64,000 nt of DNA from Ignavibacteriales bacterium (GTDB lineage Bacteria; Bacteroidota; Ignavibacteria; Ignavibacteriales; Melioribacteraceae): positions 1,054,001-1,118,000 of the forward strand of contig JAPLFG010000003.1 in the NCBI GenBank assembly GCA_026390795.1, given 5' to 3'. Positions 54,430-63,080 of this stretch are shown piece by piece. Made by a program: the position numbers and the translations under genes. How positions within the stretch are numbered: the stretch's first letter is position 1; each line of letters begins with the position of its first letter. The notes under the pieces were generated by a model. The model made no database searches. It saw nothing but the letters and a program-made list of their open reading frames with translations, and was not told the origin of the DNA.

Positions 54430-56445
54430 TTAAAACAACATTGAAAAACTTAGCATTACATTTTGCGCCCAGAACAAAAACTTTGCAGCATATTTTATGA
54501 ATACCCCGCTTTCATGCTCTGTCGTTAATGAATTATTCACAACATTTATGTCTAGAGGAATTTTATTAAAAGGATCAATTTTAGCCCAGACAATTTTGTT
54601 CTTTCCTTCATATTTGAATTCTCTGCTGCGTGCTTGTCCGTCCCATTTTTCAAGAGATTCTTTATTGTTATTAAAATGAACAAGAATTTCAATTGGTAAT
54701 TTAACTTCACCAATCCGGTGTACTACTATTATTGATTTATAATTGCCGCTATTTTCATCATTTCGTTTTAAAAATTCTTTCTTACCGTTTTGGTCCATTA
54801 ATCCAGTTACATTTTTTATTTCTTGATTCGAAATTGAAGCAAGTTTATAATCACAGACATCCGACCCATATAACACTTGATCGAAATACCAGTTCATATT
54901 GTCGCCGAATTTTCTTCCATGATTTTTTATTACAACTTCGTTCACAATCGCGATAAAATCCTTTACACATGGATGTTTAAATTTCCACCTCTGATAATAA
55001 GTTTTCATTATTTCATTCATTGTTTCGATGCCAACCATACCTTCAAGAGTTTTCAACATAACAGCGGTTTTGTTGTAAGTAAATGAACCATATCCGCCGG
55101 CTGTATATTCCCATGATTTTCGGAAAATTTCGGCCAGCTTTGGATTTTTTAGTCCAACGTAACTTTGACGAGTTATTTCAAAATCGCCAGCCGTATAACC
55201 AAATAGATTTAGCGCCGAAGTATTTTCTCCGTATGCATAATTCATTATACGAGTTTCAAAATATTGATTGAACCCTTCATCAAGAAACGCTTCTTCAAAT
55301 TCATTAGATGCCAGCAATCCCATAAAATAATTATGTCCGAATTCATGTATTGTAACTATTTCAGGAAATTTTATTCCTTCCGGCATTCCCCATAATGTAC
55401 CGGCTGTAATAAATGATGGATATTCCATTCCTGCGGAACCAATTCCCTTTAACGGCGGATCAACTATTGTAATTGTGGTATACGGATATTTGCCAAGATT
55501 TTTATCGAAATATTCCAGCGCGGCTTTAACTGCATTGATATGTCTTGCAACTTGAGTAAAATGTTCCGGCTGAAGCATCAATTTTATTTTTACATTTTGC
55601 CATTGATCGTTAACAACTTGAAAATTTGGGGAAGCTGTCCAAGCAAAATCTACAACATCTTCGGCTCGATAATGATGAGTCGCCGTTCCATCATTGTTGT
55701 TGATTTTTGATTGTAATACTCCAACGGCGCCTACAATAAATTTTTGAGGTAAAGTTATATTAACATCATATACCGCGAAGTCTGCGTAGAACTCAGAGTT
55801 TGCATGAAATTGATGACAGTTCCAGCCGCCTTTCTCTGCATACCGAATTCCCGGATATTCATAAACGCCAATTTTTGGAAACCATTGCCCAACTAGAAAA
55901 TAATTCTCAGCAAATCCCGTTCTAGCAAAAATTTTAGGAAGTTTCGATTTGAAATTTATTTCCAGGGCAATCTCTTCATTTGGTTTGATCGGTTTTTCCA
56001 ACGAAACACTAACTACCGTCTCATCACTCTTGTTCTGATCATCGGGTTGAATAAATTTCATTTTGCTTGTTAGATCATTGCCGCCGACATATTTTATCGA
56101 ATTGATGTCGATGTAACCCCAAGATATTTCTTTACTAACGTCCGTCGAAATTCCTCTTAACTGTCCGCCCGATTCTTTAATAAATGTCGAGTTTGTATTC
56201 TTAAATGCATTGAGATAGAGATGAAATTGGAGTTCTGTTATCAGATCCGGTGATGTGTTTTTCCATCGAAGAATTTCTTTGCCGTCAATTATCTTTTTGT
56301 CCGCATCAAGAGTTGCTGATATATTGTAGTTAGCAATGCGGGGACTAAGCGGGTTCTTAAAAATTATTTGCGCATCAATTGTGACGACTTCAATCATAAA
56401 AGTCATCGCAAAGACGAAGGATAGATGATTAAGTTTTAATTTCAT
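54430..56445 (-). CDS. Secreted M1 family metallopeptidase
   Basis: The 671-residue protein has a signal peptide, an N-terminal beta saddle domain, and the M1 catalytic domain. The exopeptidase-type loop reads GSAGMEYPS, the zinc motif is HEFGH (HExxH), and the second Glu is in DEGFNQYFETR eighteen residues later. It is thus a complete gluzincin, probably a periplasmic aminopeptidase. A hydrophobic segment near the C-terminus (FLFWAQNVMLSFSMLF) may anchor it. The membrane protein gene follows. Confidence 0.88.
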   Translation of the reverse strand: MKLKLNHLSFVFAMTFMIEVVTIDAQIIFKNPLSPRIANYNISATLDADKKIIDGKEILRWKNTSPDLITELQFHLYLNAFKNTNSTFIKESGGQLRGISTDVSKEISWGYIDINSIKYVGGNDLTSKMKFIQPDDQNKSDETVVSVSLEKPIKPNEEIALEINFKSKLPKIFARTGFAENYFLVGQWFPKIGVYEYPGIRYAEKGGWNCHQFHANSEFYADFAVYDVNITLPQKFIVGAVGVLQSKINNNDGTATHHYRAEDVVDFAWTASPNFQVVNDQWQNVKIKLMLQPEHFTQVARHINAVKAALEYFDKNLGKYPYTTITIVDPPLKGIGSAGMEYPSFITAGTLWGMPEGIKFPEIVTIHEFGHNYFMGLLASNEFEEAFLDEGFNQYFETRIMNYAYGENTSALNLFGYTAGDFEITRQSYVGLKNPKLAEIFRKSWEYTAGGYGSFTYNKTAVMLKTLEGMVGIETMNEIMKTYYQRWKFKHPCVKDFIAIVNEVVIKNHGRKFGDNMNWYFDQVLYGSDVCDYKLASISNQEIKNVTGLMDQNGKKEFLKRNDENSGNYKSIIVVHRIGEVKLPIEILVHFNNNKESLEKWDGQARSREFKYEGKNKIVWAKIDPFNKIPLDINVVNNSLTTEHESGVFIKYAAKFLFWAQNVMLSFSMLF

Positions 56446-56704
56446 TTCGATATGCCGTTTTTGTTAATCGATCTGATTTGAATTATAAAATCATTTAACA
56501 TAAAGTAAAAGTCAACCATTAATTCAAACTTCCAACTCAGTTTTCCAATTATCTTCATTTTTGAAAAAACTCATTTAATCGGACTGATGGTCTTCATCTA
56601 ATAATCAGTAAAAAAAAGATTTAAGATAGCTTCCATTTCAGAACAATTGATTATTTTTGGAATGCATTTTTACTAAACTATATTTCATCCGGAGGATTTT
56701 TTTT

Positions 56705-57004
56705 ATGGCAATCATGATAACAGACGAATGCATCTCTTGCAATGCATGTGAAGCTGAATGTCCAAACACAGCTATTTACTCACCAGGTCTTGCTTATAAT
56801 GTTGGTGGACAAGAATACGCAGCGCTTTCAGAAGAACACACATACATCGTTCCCGACAAGTGCACAGAGTGTGTAGGATTTTATGATGAACCACAATGTA
56901 TTCCTGCATGTCCAACAGAAGCAATTATAACAGATCCGTCACATGTTGAAACAAAAGAGCAATTGGCGGTTAAGAAGGAGCATTTGGATAAAGTTGGAAG
57001 ATAA
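56705..57004 (+). CDS. YfhL-type 4Fe-4S dicluster ferredoxin
   Basis: The ATG at 56705 follows CCGGAGGATT, a strong ribosome binding site; an earlier ATG in frame has none. The 99-residue protein carries DECISCNACEAECPN and DKCTECVGFYDEPQCIPACPTEAI, binding two [4Fe-4S] clusters, with the extended second loop of the YfhL/Allochromatium-type ferredoxins. It is a soluble electron carrier. A terminator follows directly, so it is monocistronic. Confidence 0.92.
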   Translation: MAIMITDECISCNACEAECPNTAIYSPGLAYNVGGQEYAALSEEHTYIVPDKCTECVGFYDEPQCIPACPTEAIITDPSHVETKEQLAVKKEHLDKVGR

Positions 57005-57024
57005 TTTTTGAATTTTTCCAAAAG

Positions 57025-57050
57025 ACCCCGGCTATTTGCCGGGGTTTTTT
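57025..57050 (+). terminator. Intrinsic terminator of the ferredoxin gene
   Basis: ACCCCGGC-tattt-GCCGGGGT is followed by TTTTT. The perfect 8-bp GC-rich stem and T-tract are textbook for Rho-independent termination. Confidence 0.9.
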
Positions 57051-57110
57051 ATTTTAAACGGAACTATGCGGTTGTTCATACTTTATAACAACAATTAAGT
57101 GCGTGGATCC

Positions 57111-57546
57111 ATGAGGTTACAAATATTTTTTTTGTTTCTATCACTTTCGCCGCTTGTTTTATTTTCTCAGGAGGACACTACCCTCTTGAAAAAAGAGGGA
57201 CCGTACAAGCTAGTAGATAGCTCAAAAAAAACTTATTATAACACCACAGATTCCTCCAAGATCGTTAATCATAAAATTGAAAGATCTTAACGAGATCAAA
57301 AATTTAAAAGAAAAATCATTCATCATTATTGATGATACAGCAGGTTATACTGATGAGGAATTAGCAAGCGGTCTTTCGGAAAAAGAATTAACCGATTACA
57401 AGAAAAACAAAAAAGAGCTGAAGAAATTACTTGTTTTACCACCTCCCGAAGAAGAAACTTATCCCGAGGTTTCAACTATTAGAAAAATTTTGGGCGTAGC
57501 AAAAACAGCCGGTGTAATAATTATTTTAATTCTGAGTCTTTTGTGA
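57111..57546 (+). pseudogene. Small exported protein interrupted by a frameshift (paralogue of the next gene)
   Basis: The first frame (57111-57290, 59 residues) has a signal peptide (MRLQIFFLFLSLSPLVLFSQ) and then stops. A second frame, open from 57217 and ending at 57546, continues with YTDEELASGLSEKELTDYKKN and a C-terminal hydrophobic segment. Together they mirror the next gene, which has signal peptide, spacer, SHEELRTGMTDDELISFELN and a C-terminal hydrophobic segment. A run of eight A at 57224-57231 lies at the point where the frames could switch. It may be a decayed duplicate, a slippage gene, or two coupled genes with a TTG start at 57277. Confidence 0.55.
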
Positions 57547-57995
57547 AAAATATTTGTCTCTCAATATTTTTTTCTCTTGTTGTCACTCTGCCGGTTTTGG
57601 CTCAGACCGTTGGGGATACTAGTAAAACGACTAATAAAGAGAATAAGAATGAGCAAAACTTCATCATCCGCAAAATTCCAGATAACACAACTAACCGGTT
57701 CGAGTTTAATAATGAAAATATTTTTATTCCCCTAAATTTAAAAATTTATCAGAAAGCTATAATTAATGGATATCTGGAACCGCACAAATTTTCACATGAA
57801 GAACTACGTACAGGAATGACTGATGATGAATTGATCTCTTTTGAATTAAATAAAAAGAAAACAAAAAGAATGTTATCGGAACTCTATGGTGAAGATCTGA
57901 TAGACGAGGAAAAAATCTTGGAGTCTCTGGGAATAACACAAGAACAGATAACATGGATTGTGGCGCTTCTAAGGCTTTTTTTACAGCACCAATAA
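57543..57995 (+). CDS. Small exported protein, intact paralogue
   Basis: The GTG start overlaps the stop of the preceding frame (GTGA), implying coupling. The 150-residue product has a signal peptide (MKNICLSIFFSLVVTLPVLAQ), a Lys/Asn/Thr-rich spacer, a conserved-looking block EELRTGMTDDELISFELNKK and a C-terminal hydrophobic helix (WIVALLRLFL). I do not recognise the family. It is homologous to the split frame upstream, so the pair arose by tandem duplication. Confidence 0.65.
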   Translation: MKNICLSIFFSLVVTLPVLAQTVGDTSKTTNKENKNEQNFIIRKIPDNTTNRFEFNNENIFIPLNLKIYQKAIINGYLEPHKFSHEELRTGMTDDELISFELNKKKTKRMLSELYGEDLIDEEKILESLGITQEQITWIVALLRLFLQHQ

Positions 57996-58044
57996 ATTCT
58001 AGAAAAAAACATGCCGCTCATAAATCGAAGCACTATATAATAAA

Positions 58045-58066
58045 ACCCCGGCACTGAAGCCGGGGT
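58045..58066 (+). terminator. Hairpin after the small-protein genes
   Basis: ACCCCGGC-actgaa-GCCGGGGT has the same 8-bp stem as the ferredoxin terminator at 57025 but lacks a T-tract. It may be a degenerate terminator. Confidence 0.6.
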
Positions 58067-58170
58067 CCAAGTTTATTTATAATCACTGTAACCTCTACAA
58101 GAAGTAGAGAAGGACTAATAACCCTTTCTTATTTATTATTTCGTCCCGATTCTTTTGGAATGCATCACAG

Positions 58171-58186
58171 TGACTATTGCAATAGT
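58171..58186. promoter_or_regulatory. Perfect 16-base palindrome GACTATTGCAATAGTC
   Basis: The sequence equals its own reverse complement without spacer. It lies 281 bases upstream of the 58467 gene, too far for a simple operator of that gene unless transcription starts far upstream. Candidate protein-binding site only. Confidence 0.3.
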
Positions 58187-58466
58187 CGTAAATCATCGGT
58201 ACAAAGAAAATCCATAAATTTTTGAATGGAAAAATTTGGGGATAATTAATTATTGAAAATCAAATGAAAAATATGAAACAATTTTTGGGACTCTTATTTT
58301 AAGAAGCGTTCGCCGTTTTTGATATTTTTGCTTCTATAAATAGAACCTCTGTTTCAATTAATATGTTTAATTAACCGTCGGGATCAATTCCTTATAAAGA
58401 TTAACAGATTTGATACCGAATTGTTATAATTGTAATTAAGATTAACAAAATAAGCGCGGATGGTAT

Positions 58467-58961
58467 ATGTCGAAATCAATATTAATTTTATCAATCATAA
58501 TTCTTTTTTCCGCATGTACTAAACAAGTACCCGAAGGAGAAAAAAGACTTGTCCGTACTTCCGAAGAAAAAGCTGTTGAGCAAACTGTAATGAATTTTAT
58601 AGACGCATATAATTCGAACGATATGGATAAAGCTGTTTCTTTTTTTGAAAGTGATTATAAAGGAATAATTTCAGATTCTGACGACGTAGTTGGGGTGGAT
58701 ATGTTGCGAAATGAATTGATTCAATATAAAAAACAATATCCTGCTGGAAAGTGGGAAATTAAAATTGACGAGATTGATTTTTCGGGTGAGCTAGCATATG
58801 TCTTCACAACCGGGTCTTTTCTGATGCAGGATCCAATTGAAAATAAGATGAGTCCGATTTATTCAGAGCGTGCAGTAAGAATTTTAAGAAAACAGAAGAA
58901 CGACGGATGGTATATTTTTAGATATTTAGCAACACCAACATTTAGCTACGATCAAAAATAA
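58467..58961 (+). CDS. Lipoprotein with NTF2/SnoaL-like domain
   Basis: The 164-residue protein has a lipobox (LFSAC, Cys at 17) and then an NTF2-like fold pattern: EKAVEQTVMNFIDAYNSNDMDKAVSFFESDY, as in DUF4440/SnoaL-like proteins, ending with a strand DGWYIFRYLATPTF. It is a small ligand-binding or enzymatic domain tethered to the membrane. Substrate unknown. It converges with the anti-sigma gene, ending 1 base before it. Confidence 0.8.
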   Translation: MSKSILILSIIILFSACTKQVPEGEKRLVRTSEEKAVEQTVMNFIDAYNSNDMDKAVSFFESDYKGIISDSDDVVGVDMLRNELIQYKKQYPAGKWEIKIDEIDFSGELAYVFTTGSFLMQDPIENKMSPIYSERAVRILRKQKNDGWYIFRYLATPTFSYDQK

Positions 58962-58962
58962 A

Positions 58963-60183
58963 TTAGATTTGCCATTCAATTTCCTGCCACCAGAGATAGA
59001 GCATTTGTACATCGCCTTTAATTATACCGGCACGCGTAACATTTTCTGGGGGAGGAAAATTATTTGCTATCGCCTGAAACAAAACAAGTCTGTGTAATTC
59101 TGATGTTCTTGGAATCAATTCCAATAAAGTAAGCATATCTTTAGCGGTGGCAGCTTTAATAATATTTTGAATAGTGTTCTCATCTGCTCTGTTGTAATCA
59201 AAATTTTTCGCTTCTTCTATTAGCTTATCCGAGGCATCGCTTCGATAAGGAACACCAATTTTATTGCCAGATATAATTTCGCAATTGTAGTCTTCATTCA
59301 AATAAACGGTTTGATCACCGTGCTGTATTTCTACAAAGCCAAATTCCACAAAAATATTTATAATATTATTATCATCAATCGAAATACTGAATTGCCCGCT
59401 ACGGTCTAAAACCACACAATTTCCTACGTCAATAGCTAAGTCCGGCATTGTAGACATATTAACAATTTTAATATTTCCTTTTTTAAGACGGATTCTATTA
59501 TCACCGTCTTTTGCTTTTTCTAATAATAGAAGAGAGTTTTCATCGATATCGATATTTCCAACACCAGGGACAAGAATTGCCGCCTTAGAATCGCTTTCTG
59601 TTAGCAAACTCTCCCCCTGCCTAATTTTACCAGGATTATCTACAATTCCGTTAACAACAACTGAGCCTTCTTTAGTATTTACTTTCCATGGAGAGTTGTT
59701 TTTTTGTATATCATAAATAAAATATCCCACAGCAAAAAGAACCAGCGGAAGAAGAATAAATATTATTCTGCTCCAATTAATTCCTAAAGAAGGAAGAGAA
59801 TGTGAAATCCGGGAAGTCATAATTGTTTGCGAAACAACACTTTTGCGATTTGCAGTCTGCGATCGTCTTAGTGTTTTATCTTGCTTTGCCTGCTCCTTTT
59901 TAAGTCTTCGCAAATTAGTAACCGGCGGTGCAGCTGATTCCGGTAATTCTTCCTTCAGACTTCTACTTAACAATTCGGCAGAGAATATTTCTACAATTTC
60001 TTTGGGAGGTTCAATTGTATAAGGAAGGTTTTTTAATGTGTCAAAAAAAATCCGAATTTTTTTATACTCATTAAAACATTTATCACATCCGCGTAAATGT
60101 GTCTCTACTTCCCGTTTCAAAAACCCATCTAGGGATTCATCCACATAATCATGAAGACTAATTTTTACTTCTTCGCAGTTCAT
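58963..60183 (-). CDS. Anti-sigma factor with zinc-finger and FecR-like domain
   Basis: The 406-residue protein has an N-terminal anti-sigma zinc finger (C3, H29-x3-C33-x2-C36, HLRGCDKC), a basic linker, one transmembrane segment (about 140-160, IIFILLPLVLFAVGYFIYDI), and a FecR-like periplasmic domain with KVNTKEGSVVVNGIVDNPGKIRQGESLLT. It overlaps the upstream sigma gene by four bases (ATGA), so the pair is co-translated. FecR-type domains relay signals from outer-membrane partners; no TonB receptor is adjacent here. Confidence 0.85.
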   Translation of the reverse strand: MNCEEVKISLHDYVDESLDGFLKREVETHLRGCDKCFNEYKKIRIFFDTLKNLPYTIEPPKEIVEIFSAELLSRSLKEELPESAAPPVTNLRRLKKEQAKQDKTLRRSQTANRKSVVSQTIMTSRISHSLPSLGINWSRIIFILLPLVLFAVGYFIYDIQKNNSPWKVNTKEGSVVVNGIVDNPGKIRQGESLLTESDSKAAILVPGVGNIDIDENSLLLLEKAKDGDNRIRLKKGNIKIVNMSTMPDLAIDVGNCVVLDRSGQFSISIDDNNIINIFVEFGFVEIQHGDQTVYLNEDYNCEIISGNKIGVPYRSDASDKLIEEAKNFDYNRADENTIQNIIKAATAKDMLTLLELIPRTSELHRLVLFQAIANNFPPPENVTRAGIIKGDVQMLYLWWQEIEWQI

Positions 60184-60689
60184 ACGCTTATTTTATTCAT
60201 TAGATATTCACGTGTATTAATAAGCTTGGTTTTTATTTCATCCATTTCTAATTCTTCAAAAAAATTCTTTATCTCGGTGTAAGAATATCCTTCAATATCA
60301 TGAAGGACAAAAATAATTCGGTCGTCATTTGGAAGAGCCATAATTAATTTTTCAAGATATTCGGCTTCTGAGCTGTAGCTTGATTTCTCTTTTACCGCCA
60401 GAATTTGAAATGAAGTGTTGCGTAATGTATTTATCGAATAAAGGATGGCTAAATTTTTTATCCATATTGCAAAGGGAGTATTCGGATTATAGTTTTTAAA
60501 ATTATCCCATGCGCCCCAAAAAGTATCGAGAGTAATTTTTTTCGTAGTATTATAATCTGCAAGAAGTCTGTAAGAAATTGTAAATATATTTTTTAAATTA
60601 ATTTCACAAAGATCAAAAAAAGCTCTTTTACTTCCTGTTCTGGACATTTCAATTAAATGATTGACATAATTTGTATTTACTATTCTCAA
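60180..60689 (-). CDS. Divergent ECF-type RNA polymerase sigma factor
   Basis: The 169-residue protein shows sigma region 2 (AFFDLCEINLKNIFTISYRLL, LDTFWGAWDNFKNYNPNTPFAIWIKNLAILYSINTLR) and region 4 (LIMALPNDDRIIFVLHDIEGYSYTEIKNFFE). The promoter-recognition regions are less canonical than in the sigma at 32245. The co-translated zinc-finger anti-sigma gene supports the assignment. A pilin-like protein gene is just upstream on the same strand. Confidence 0.85.
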   Translation of the reverse strand: MRIVNTNYVNHLIEMSRTGSKRAFFDLCEINLKNIFTISYRLLADYNTTKKITLDTFWGAWDNFKNYNPNTPFAIWIKNLAILYSINTLRNTSFQILAVKEKSSYSSEAEYLEKLIMALPNDDRIIFVLHDIEGYSYTEIKNFFEELEMDEIKTKLINTREYLMNKISV

Positions 60690-60702
60690 ATTCAGCCTTT
60701 AT

Positions 60703-61083
60703 TCAATTAACAACTGTTATCCTTATACCATTTTTATCAACCCGTGCAGTCACCCGAACTACAGAAGTTCCATTTCTTCCGGTATACATTCCATTACATC
60801 GCAAATTTACTCTTGCTTTCTGAACAGTTGCGGTAAATGTTCCTATCGCAGTATTTCTTAGTTGTGGGGGAATTTTCCAGCCTGTATAATCCCCGCCGCC
60901 GCCGGAAGTATCGGTCTTTTTATAATACATCTGTGCCATTAATCCAAGATCGTACATTCCCGTAATAATTTGATCTCTATTCGAAGATTCTAAATAAGAA
61001 TGGATAATTGATGTGCCCGCATAAATCATGAGAGCAATAACTATAACACCAAGCGCGATGAGTAATAATTGTTGTGAACCCAT
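60703..61083 (-). CDS. Small pilin-like membrane protein
   Basis: The 126-residue protein starts MGSQQLLLIALGVIVIALMIYAG, one N-terminal hydrophobic helix preceded by a very short leader. It then has a soluble beta-rich domain ending ARVDKNGIRITVVN. This is the shape of a type IV pilin-like or pseudopilin protein, though no Glu+5 after a Gly leader is clear. It is 13 bases upstream of the sigma gene and likely the first gene of that operon. Function unknown. Confidence 0.65.
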   Translation of the reverse strand: MGSQQLLLIALGVIVIALMIYAGTSIIHSYLESSNRDQIITGMYDLGLMAQMYYKKTDTSGGGGDYTGWKIPPQLRNTAIGTFTATVQKARVNLRCNGMYTGRNGTSVVRVTARVDKNGIRITVVN

Positions 61084-61188
61084 TTAAATCCCAGACGGTA
61101 TTTATATAATAACCCTGTGAAATCTAAGAAACAAAAAGAGCTATTCTTTTGAGGATATAATATTAATAATATAATTCTGCTTCAACAA

Positions 61189-61221
61189 AAATCTAATTAA
61201 TTCAATTAATAGTGTAGATTT
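61189..61221. promoter_or_regulatory. Nested inverted repeat in the 61 kb divergent spacer
   Basis: An inner repeat ATTAATT-c-AATTAAT (61196-61210) sits inside outer arms AAATCTA and TAGATTT. It lies between the divergent pilin-like and desaturase genes and could be an operator or a transcript hairpin. Confidence 0.35.
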
Positions 61222-61376
61222 GAGAACCTGGACTACAAACAAAATTTTTCTTTTCCAAAAATGCAGTTTAAAAGGATTGACTTATTCATACCTGCTTGTT
61301 ACGTTAATGCTGAAAGTAAAATTCTTTTGATGATCAATTCAATATCGTTTAGAGAATTGAAAGAAGGAATGGAATC

Positions 61377-62339
61377 ATGTTAAAACTAGAAAATGATTTT
61401 AAGTATTCTGAATTACCGGAACCTCATAAAGAACGCACAAGGGAAATATTAAAGACTCATCCGGAAGTAAGAAATTTTATAACACGCAACCAATACAGCA
61501 TCTTTTTAATTCTGGGTGTTGTTGCAATGCAAATTGCTATTGCAATCTTGTTAAGCGGTCAACCTTGGTGGATTGTTTTAATAACAGCCTGGTTTGTAGG
61601 AGCATTTGCAAACCACGCATTGTTTGTCTTAATTCACGAGTGTTCGCATAATTTGATTTTTAAAAGCAGACCGGCAAATATGGTCTCAAGTATTATATGT
61701 GATATTCCAAACGCAATCCCGACAGCTATTTCATTCAGAAGTTATCATCTAAAGCATCATTCGTTCCAAGGCAATTACTATCTCGACGCGGACCTTGCAA
61801 GCAGATGGGAAGCAAAATTAATTGGTAACGGTTTTCTTGGAAAATTTTTCTGGGAGCTCTTATTCCCTGTGTTTCAAGCGTTGAGACCTCCGCGTTTAAA
61901 AGCAATTGAATTCATGAATAAATGGACAATTCTCAATTGGGTTGTTGTATTTGGATTTGACATCATACTAGTTTATTTCTTTGGCTGGACTCCCATATTT
62001 TATTTTTTTGCCTCTCTCTTCTTTTCTGTAGGACTTCACCCCTTGGGCGCCCGTTGGATTCAAGAACACTTTTTAACTCATCCTCCACAGGAGACATACA
62101 GCTATTACGGACCATTAAATTTTTTCGCTTTGAATGTCGGATTTCACAATGAACATCACGACTTTCCTTCCATTCCGTGGAATAATCTACCGAAATTAAA
62201 AGAAGCTGCGCCTGAGTTTTATAATAATCTTTATTTTCATAAATCATGGACTAAATTATGGCTCCGCTTTTTGTTCGATCCAAGTTTATCATTATACTCG
62301 CGTTTAGTAAGATCTGATAAGAGCAATATTCCAGCATAA
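61377..62339 (+). CDS. Sphingolipid delta-4 desaturase-like fatty acid desaturase
   Basis: The 320-residue membrane enzyme begins with the Lipid_DES segment LPEPHKERTREILKTHPEVR, found in eukaryotic DEGS1/DES1. The three histidine boxes are HECSH (87-91), HLKHH (124-128) and HNEHH (257-261, in NVGFHNEHHDFPSIPW). ETYSYYGPLN and the C-terminal FHKSWTKLW...YSRLVR also match the DES family. It would desaturate a ceramide or long-chain lipid using O2 and an electron donor. A generic acyl desaturase is less likely because of the DES-specific N-terminus. AAGGAATGGAATC precedes the start. Confidence 0.88.
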   Translation: MLKLENDFKYSELPEPHKERTREILKTHPEVRNFITRNQYSIFLILGVVAMQIAIAILLSGQPWWIVLITAWFVGAFANHALFVLIHECSHNLIFKSRPANMVSSIICDIPNAIPTAISFRSYHLKHHSFQGNYYLDADLASRWEAKLIGNGFLGKFFWELLFPVFQALRPPRLKAIEFMNKWTILNWVVVFGFDIILVYFFGWTPIFYFFASLFFSVGLHPLGARWIQEHFLTHPPQETYSYYGPLNFFALNVGFHNEHHDFPSIPWNNLPKLKEAAPEFYNNLYFHKSWTKLWLRFLFDPSLSLYSRLVRSDKSNIPA

Positions 62340-62389
62340 TCCTAATAATTAATTCCGTTCATAATTAACTCAAATCGAAAGGAAATTCT

Positions 62390-62839
62390 TTGGAAAAACC
62401 ACTGATAGAGAAACTCAGCCTTTTTAATAATTTAAATTCAGACACGAAACAACTCTGGGGTAAAATGTCTGCCCAACATATGGTTGAGCATCTAATATTG
62501 GCAGTAAGAACAAGCAACGGAAAGCTGAATGTTGGTTGTTTTATTCCGCCCGAAAAATGGCCGGTCCTAAAAAAAATATTGATTAGCAGCCGGCCATTAC
62601 CAAGAGATTTTATAAATCCGATTATAGGAGAGAACTTACTTCCTCTCGAATACGAAACACTTGCAGAAGCAAAAAATGTATTGGCTCTGGAAACTGAAGC
62701 ATACTACATTTATTTTGAGAATAATCAGGAAGCAACTTTACTTAATCCCACATTTGGCGAGTTGAATAAGACTGAATGGGATATATTTCATAGAAAACAT
62801 TTTACTCATCATCTGGCACAGTTTGGAATAATATTCTAA
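62390..62839 (+). CDS. DUF1569/DinB-like protein
   Basis: The 149-residue protein starts at a TTG with GAAAGGAAA upstream. It has MSAQHMVEHLILAVRTSNG near the N-terminus and HRKHFTHHLAQFGI at the C-terminus, the paired His motifs of DUF1569 proteins in the DinB metal-binding superfamily. A metal-dependent thiol transferase role is known for some DinB-like proteins; here it is unknown. It overlaps the convergent small membrane protein gene by 4 bases. Confidence 0.75.
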   Translation: MEKPLIEKLSLFNNLNSDTKQLWGKMSAQHMVEHLILAVRTSNGKLNVGCFIPPEKWPVLKKILISSRPLPRDFINPIIGENLLPLEYETLAEAKNVLALETEAYYIYFENNQEATLLNPTFGELNKTEWDIFHRKHFTHHLAQFGIIF

Positions 62840-63063
62840 TCTTTTTCCTTTGATGTAAAATATGCTACTAGTGTATATACTAGACCAATTAGGAGACAAT
62901 TAAAAACCCAATTCATTAATGTGTCGCTTACTGAGTGCGAGCGATTATCTATTTCGATAAAAAGATATATCGCATAAACTAGTGCCAGCATAAAAATCAA
63001 CCAGCCGATTAAACTCTTTGGCAGAAAAAAAATACCGTAACGATTGAACCATAACAATCTCAT
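62836..63063 (-). CDS. Small two-helix membrane protein
   Basis: The 75-residue protein has two hydrophobic segments (SLIGWLIFMLALVYAIYLFI and VFNCLLIGLVYTLVAYF) and a charged C-terminus. It follows the 63081 gene by 17 bases on the same strand, suggesting co-transcription. I do not recognise a family. Confidence 0.65.
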   Translation of the reverse strand: MRLLWFNRYGIFFLPKSLIGWLIFMLALVYAIYLFIEIDNRSHSVSDTLMNWVFNCLLIGLVYTLVAYFTSKEKD

Positions 63064-63080
63064 TTATGTCCTTTCATAAA

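Larger units (their letters stand above)
57996..58466. other. 471-base spacer before the NTF2-like lipoprotein gene
   Basis: It contains a GC-rich hairpin (58045-58066) just after the small-protein gene and a perfect 16-base palindrome (58171-58186). The rest is AT-rich with no credible coding frame or RNA gene. The promoter of the 58467 gene must lie in its right part. Confidence 0.5.
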
